A stretch of 64,000 bases of DNA from an uncultured Alphaproteobacteria bacterium. Lineage in GTDB: Bacteria > Pseudomonadota > Alphaproteobacteria > HIMB59 > GCA-002718135. This document shows, one piece after another, positions 63,042-64,000 of the stretch. The position numbers were made by a program, and so were the translations under genes. The notes under the pieces were generated by a model. That model did not search any database and had not been told where the DNA came from. It saw nothing but the letters and a program-made list of their open reading frames with translations. Within the stretch, counting starts at the first letter, position 1; every line of letters begins with the position of its first letter. The DNA lies in assembly GCA_902615625.1 (NCBI GenBank), contig CACMPM010000005.1:1-64000 (forward strand), in the 5' to 3' direction.

Positions 63042-63782
63042 CTAGTAAGTTGCTCTTCCTCCACTAAGATCAAATACTGCTCCAGTTGTATAAGAATTCT
63101 CCTCAGAAACCAACCATGAAACCATAGAGGCTAGTTCATCAACTTTGATAAATCTTCCACGTGGTATTTTTGATAACATATAATCAATATGTTCCTGGCT
63201 GATTTGATCAAATATTCTTGTTTTTGCTGCAGCTGGTGTAACACAATTTACGGCTATATTTTTATCTGCTAATTCCTTACCTAATGATTTTGTAAGAGCA
63301 ATCACTCCTGCTTTAGCAGCACTGTATGGCATGGCATTTGGATTGCCTTCTTTACCAGCAATAGAAGCAATATTCACTATTCGTCCATAATTGGATTTAA
63401 TCATGTGAGGTACTATAGATTTGCAACAATAAAACAAACCCGTTAAATCAATATCAATAACATTCTGCCATTGATCAATTGGATACTCCCAAGTTTTAAA
63501 ACTTGGTCCAGCAATTCCTGCATTATTAATAAGAATATCAATTTTATTATTTTTATCTAAATTGGAAATGGTTGCTTTTTGAACACTATCATAAGATGTA
63601 ATATCAACAAGTTCATAGTTTACATTTTCAGGCAATGTTAAACTTTTTAAAAGTTCTTCATCTTTATCCCAGATAACAACTTTTGCTCCAGATTTAGAAA
63701 ATCTCTCAACCATTGAATAACCAAAACCTTGCGCCCCTCCGGTTATAATGGCAACTTTATCTTTTAAATCTATTTGATTCAT
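63042..63782 (-). CDS. SDR family dehydrogenase (sugar oxidation)
   Basis: Classical short-chain dehydrogenase of 246 residues. AIITGGAQGFGYSMVERF is the cofactor loop, then NNAG, IVNIASIAGKEG with the catalytic Ser, and AMPYSAAKAGVIALTKSLGK with Tyr and Lys. Position between a sugar ABC permease and the rhamnose mutarotase suggests oxidation of L-rhamnose, L-fucose or a similar sugar to the lactone, which is inference from context. It differs from the SDR at 52381, so the region carries two such enzymes. Confidence 0.9.
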   Translation of the reverse strand: MNQIDLKDKVAIITGGAQGFGYSMVERFSKSGAKVVIWDKDEELLKSLTLPENVNYELVDITSYDSVQKATISNLDKNNKIDILINNAGIAGPSFKTWEYPIDQWQNVIDIDLTGLFYCCKSIVPHMIKSNYGRIVNIASIAGKEGNPNAMPYSAAKAGVIALTKSLGKELADKNIAVNCVTPAAAKTRIFDQISQEHIDYMLSKIPRGRFIKVDELASMVSWLVSEENSYTTGAVFDLSGGRATY

Positions 63783-63792
63783 TGTTATCTCC

Positions 63793-64000
63793 TTACTTTT
63801 GTGATTTGGAATAAATGTAATTAGTTAAAATAATTGCAATTATTAACATAGCACCAAGTATGGTTAATTGTGATTCGATTTTTATTCTTGCAACATTTAG
63901 ACCTGCTCTTAAAATTACAACAATCCAAAAGGCAACAAAAGTGCCAAAAATATTTCCTCTGCCACCAAAAATATATGTGCCACCTAGCATAACCATAAGG
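63793..64000 (-). CDS. Sugar ABC transporter permease, C-terminal part
   Basis: C-terminal end of an RbsC/XylH-type inner-membrane permease, cut by the right edge. The frame is open to base 64000; the Met at 63996 used by the ORF track is internal. The visible segment GGTYIFGGRGNIFGTFVAFW is the conserved end region of carbohydrate-uptake permeases, followed by ILRAGLNVARIKIESQLTIL and a last hydrophobic helix. The ATPase and binding protein should lie beyond the edge. Ten bases separate it from the SDR gene, so it heads the deoxysugar run seen here. Confidence 0.85.
   Translation of the reverse strand, partial: LMVMLGGTYIFGGRGNIFGTFVAFWIVVILRAGLNVARIKIESQLTILGAMLIIAIILTNYIYSKSQK

Overview
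This window is AT-rich and very densely packed. Neighbouring genes overlap by 1-18 bases or sit 1-10 bases apart. It reads as part of the chromosome of a streamlined, probably marine, alphaproteobacterium. Supporting markers are CcrM with GANTC sites in its own leader, the four-gene ligase-associated DNA-damage cassette, the mutY-DUF721-dsbA-smc order, the atpI-atpB-atpE-b'-b operon and the ispH-thrB-rnhA order. A low-GC lineage such as SAR11 relatives or the HIMB59/AEGEAN-169 group would fit, but this placement is inferred from gene content and base composition, not from a phylogeny.

Layout. 1-6.9 kb: an AI-2E-family permease cut by the left edge, an MscS channel, a secreted glutathione peroxidase, groES-groEL under a CIRCE operator, an S49 peptidase and a GT61 glycosyltransferase. 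6.9-9.7 kb: the loosest stretch. It holds tRNA-Arg, clustered palindromes, a SnoaL-like gene broken by an in-frame TAG, an SH3-domain protein, a decayed tRNA-Gln copy, an FkbM methyltransferase and an intact tRNA-Gln. 9.7-13.3 kb: a run of poorly characterised envelope genes (Cys-rich secreted protein, FG-GAP/ASPIC protein, DUF4396-like membrane protein, TPR protein, DUF4149-like protein). 13.3-18.9 kb: the ligase-associated repair cassette (PdeM and Lhr-type helicase on minus, exonuclease and ATP-dependent ligase on plus, meeting at a shared CATATG). 18.9-26 kb: ispE, TPR protein, family-4 UDG, lytic transglycosylase, moaB, rnhB, a candidate small RNA with a CUCCC loop, and ccrM. 26-30.4 kb: a beta-propeller autotransporter, a MATE exporter and a GNAT-like protein.

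30.5-42.3 kb is an almost complete purine block: guaB (without its CBS insert), purE, purK, then purC, purD, purF, purN, purM on the other strand, and divergently a fused purS-purL and purQ. 42.3-52.4 kb: mutY, DciA-like, dsbA-like, a short-armed smc, the F0 half of ATP synthase, ispH, thrB, rnhA and a YceI protein. 52.4-64 kb is a carbohydrate-use region. A polyol module (SDR, Zn-dependent polyol dehydrogenase, mannitol-dehydrogenase family, xylulokinase) should feed D-xylulose 5-phosphate. A second module runs off the right edge (sugar ABC permease, SDR, L-rhamnose mutarotase, Gfo/Idh/MocA, FAD-linked and NAD-linked 2-hydroxyacid dehydrogenases). Its make-up suggests uptake and oxidation of deoxysugars with lactate-type products.

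Observations most worth following are the decayed tRNA-Gln and the amber-interrupted gene in the 7-9.7 kb patch, the ~60-nt CUCCC-loop RNA candidate before ccrM, the paired GANTC sites in the ccrM leader, the zero-gap divergent start of the repair cassette, the cysteine-free UDG, the CBS-less IMP dehydrogenase, the PurS-PurL fusion, the compact SMC, and the uncharacterised envelope cluster led by a CCWPC protein. No CRISPR array, insertion sequence, rRNA or integrase gene was seen.
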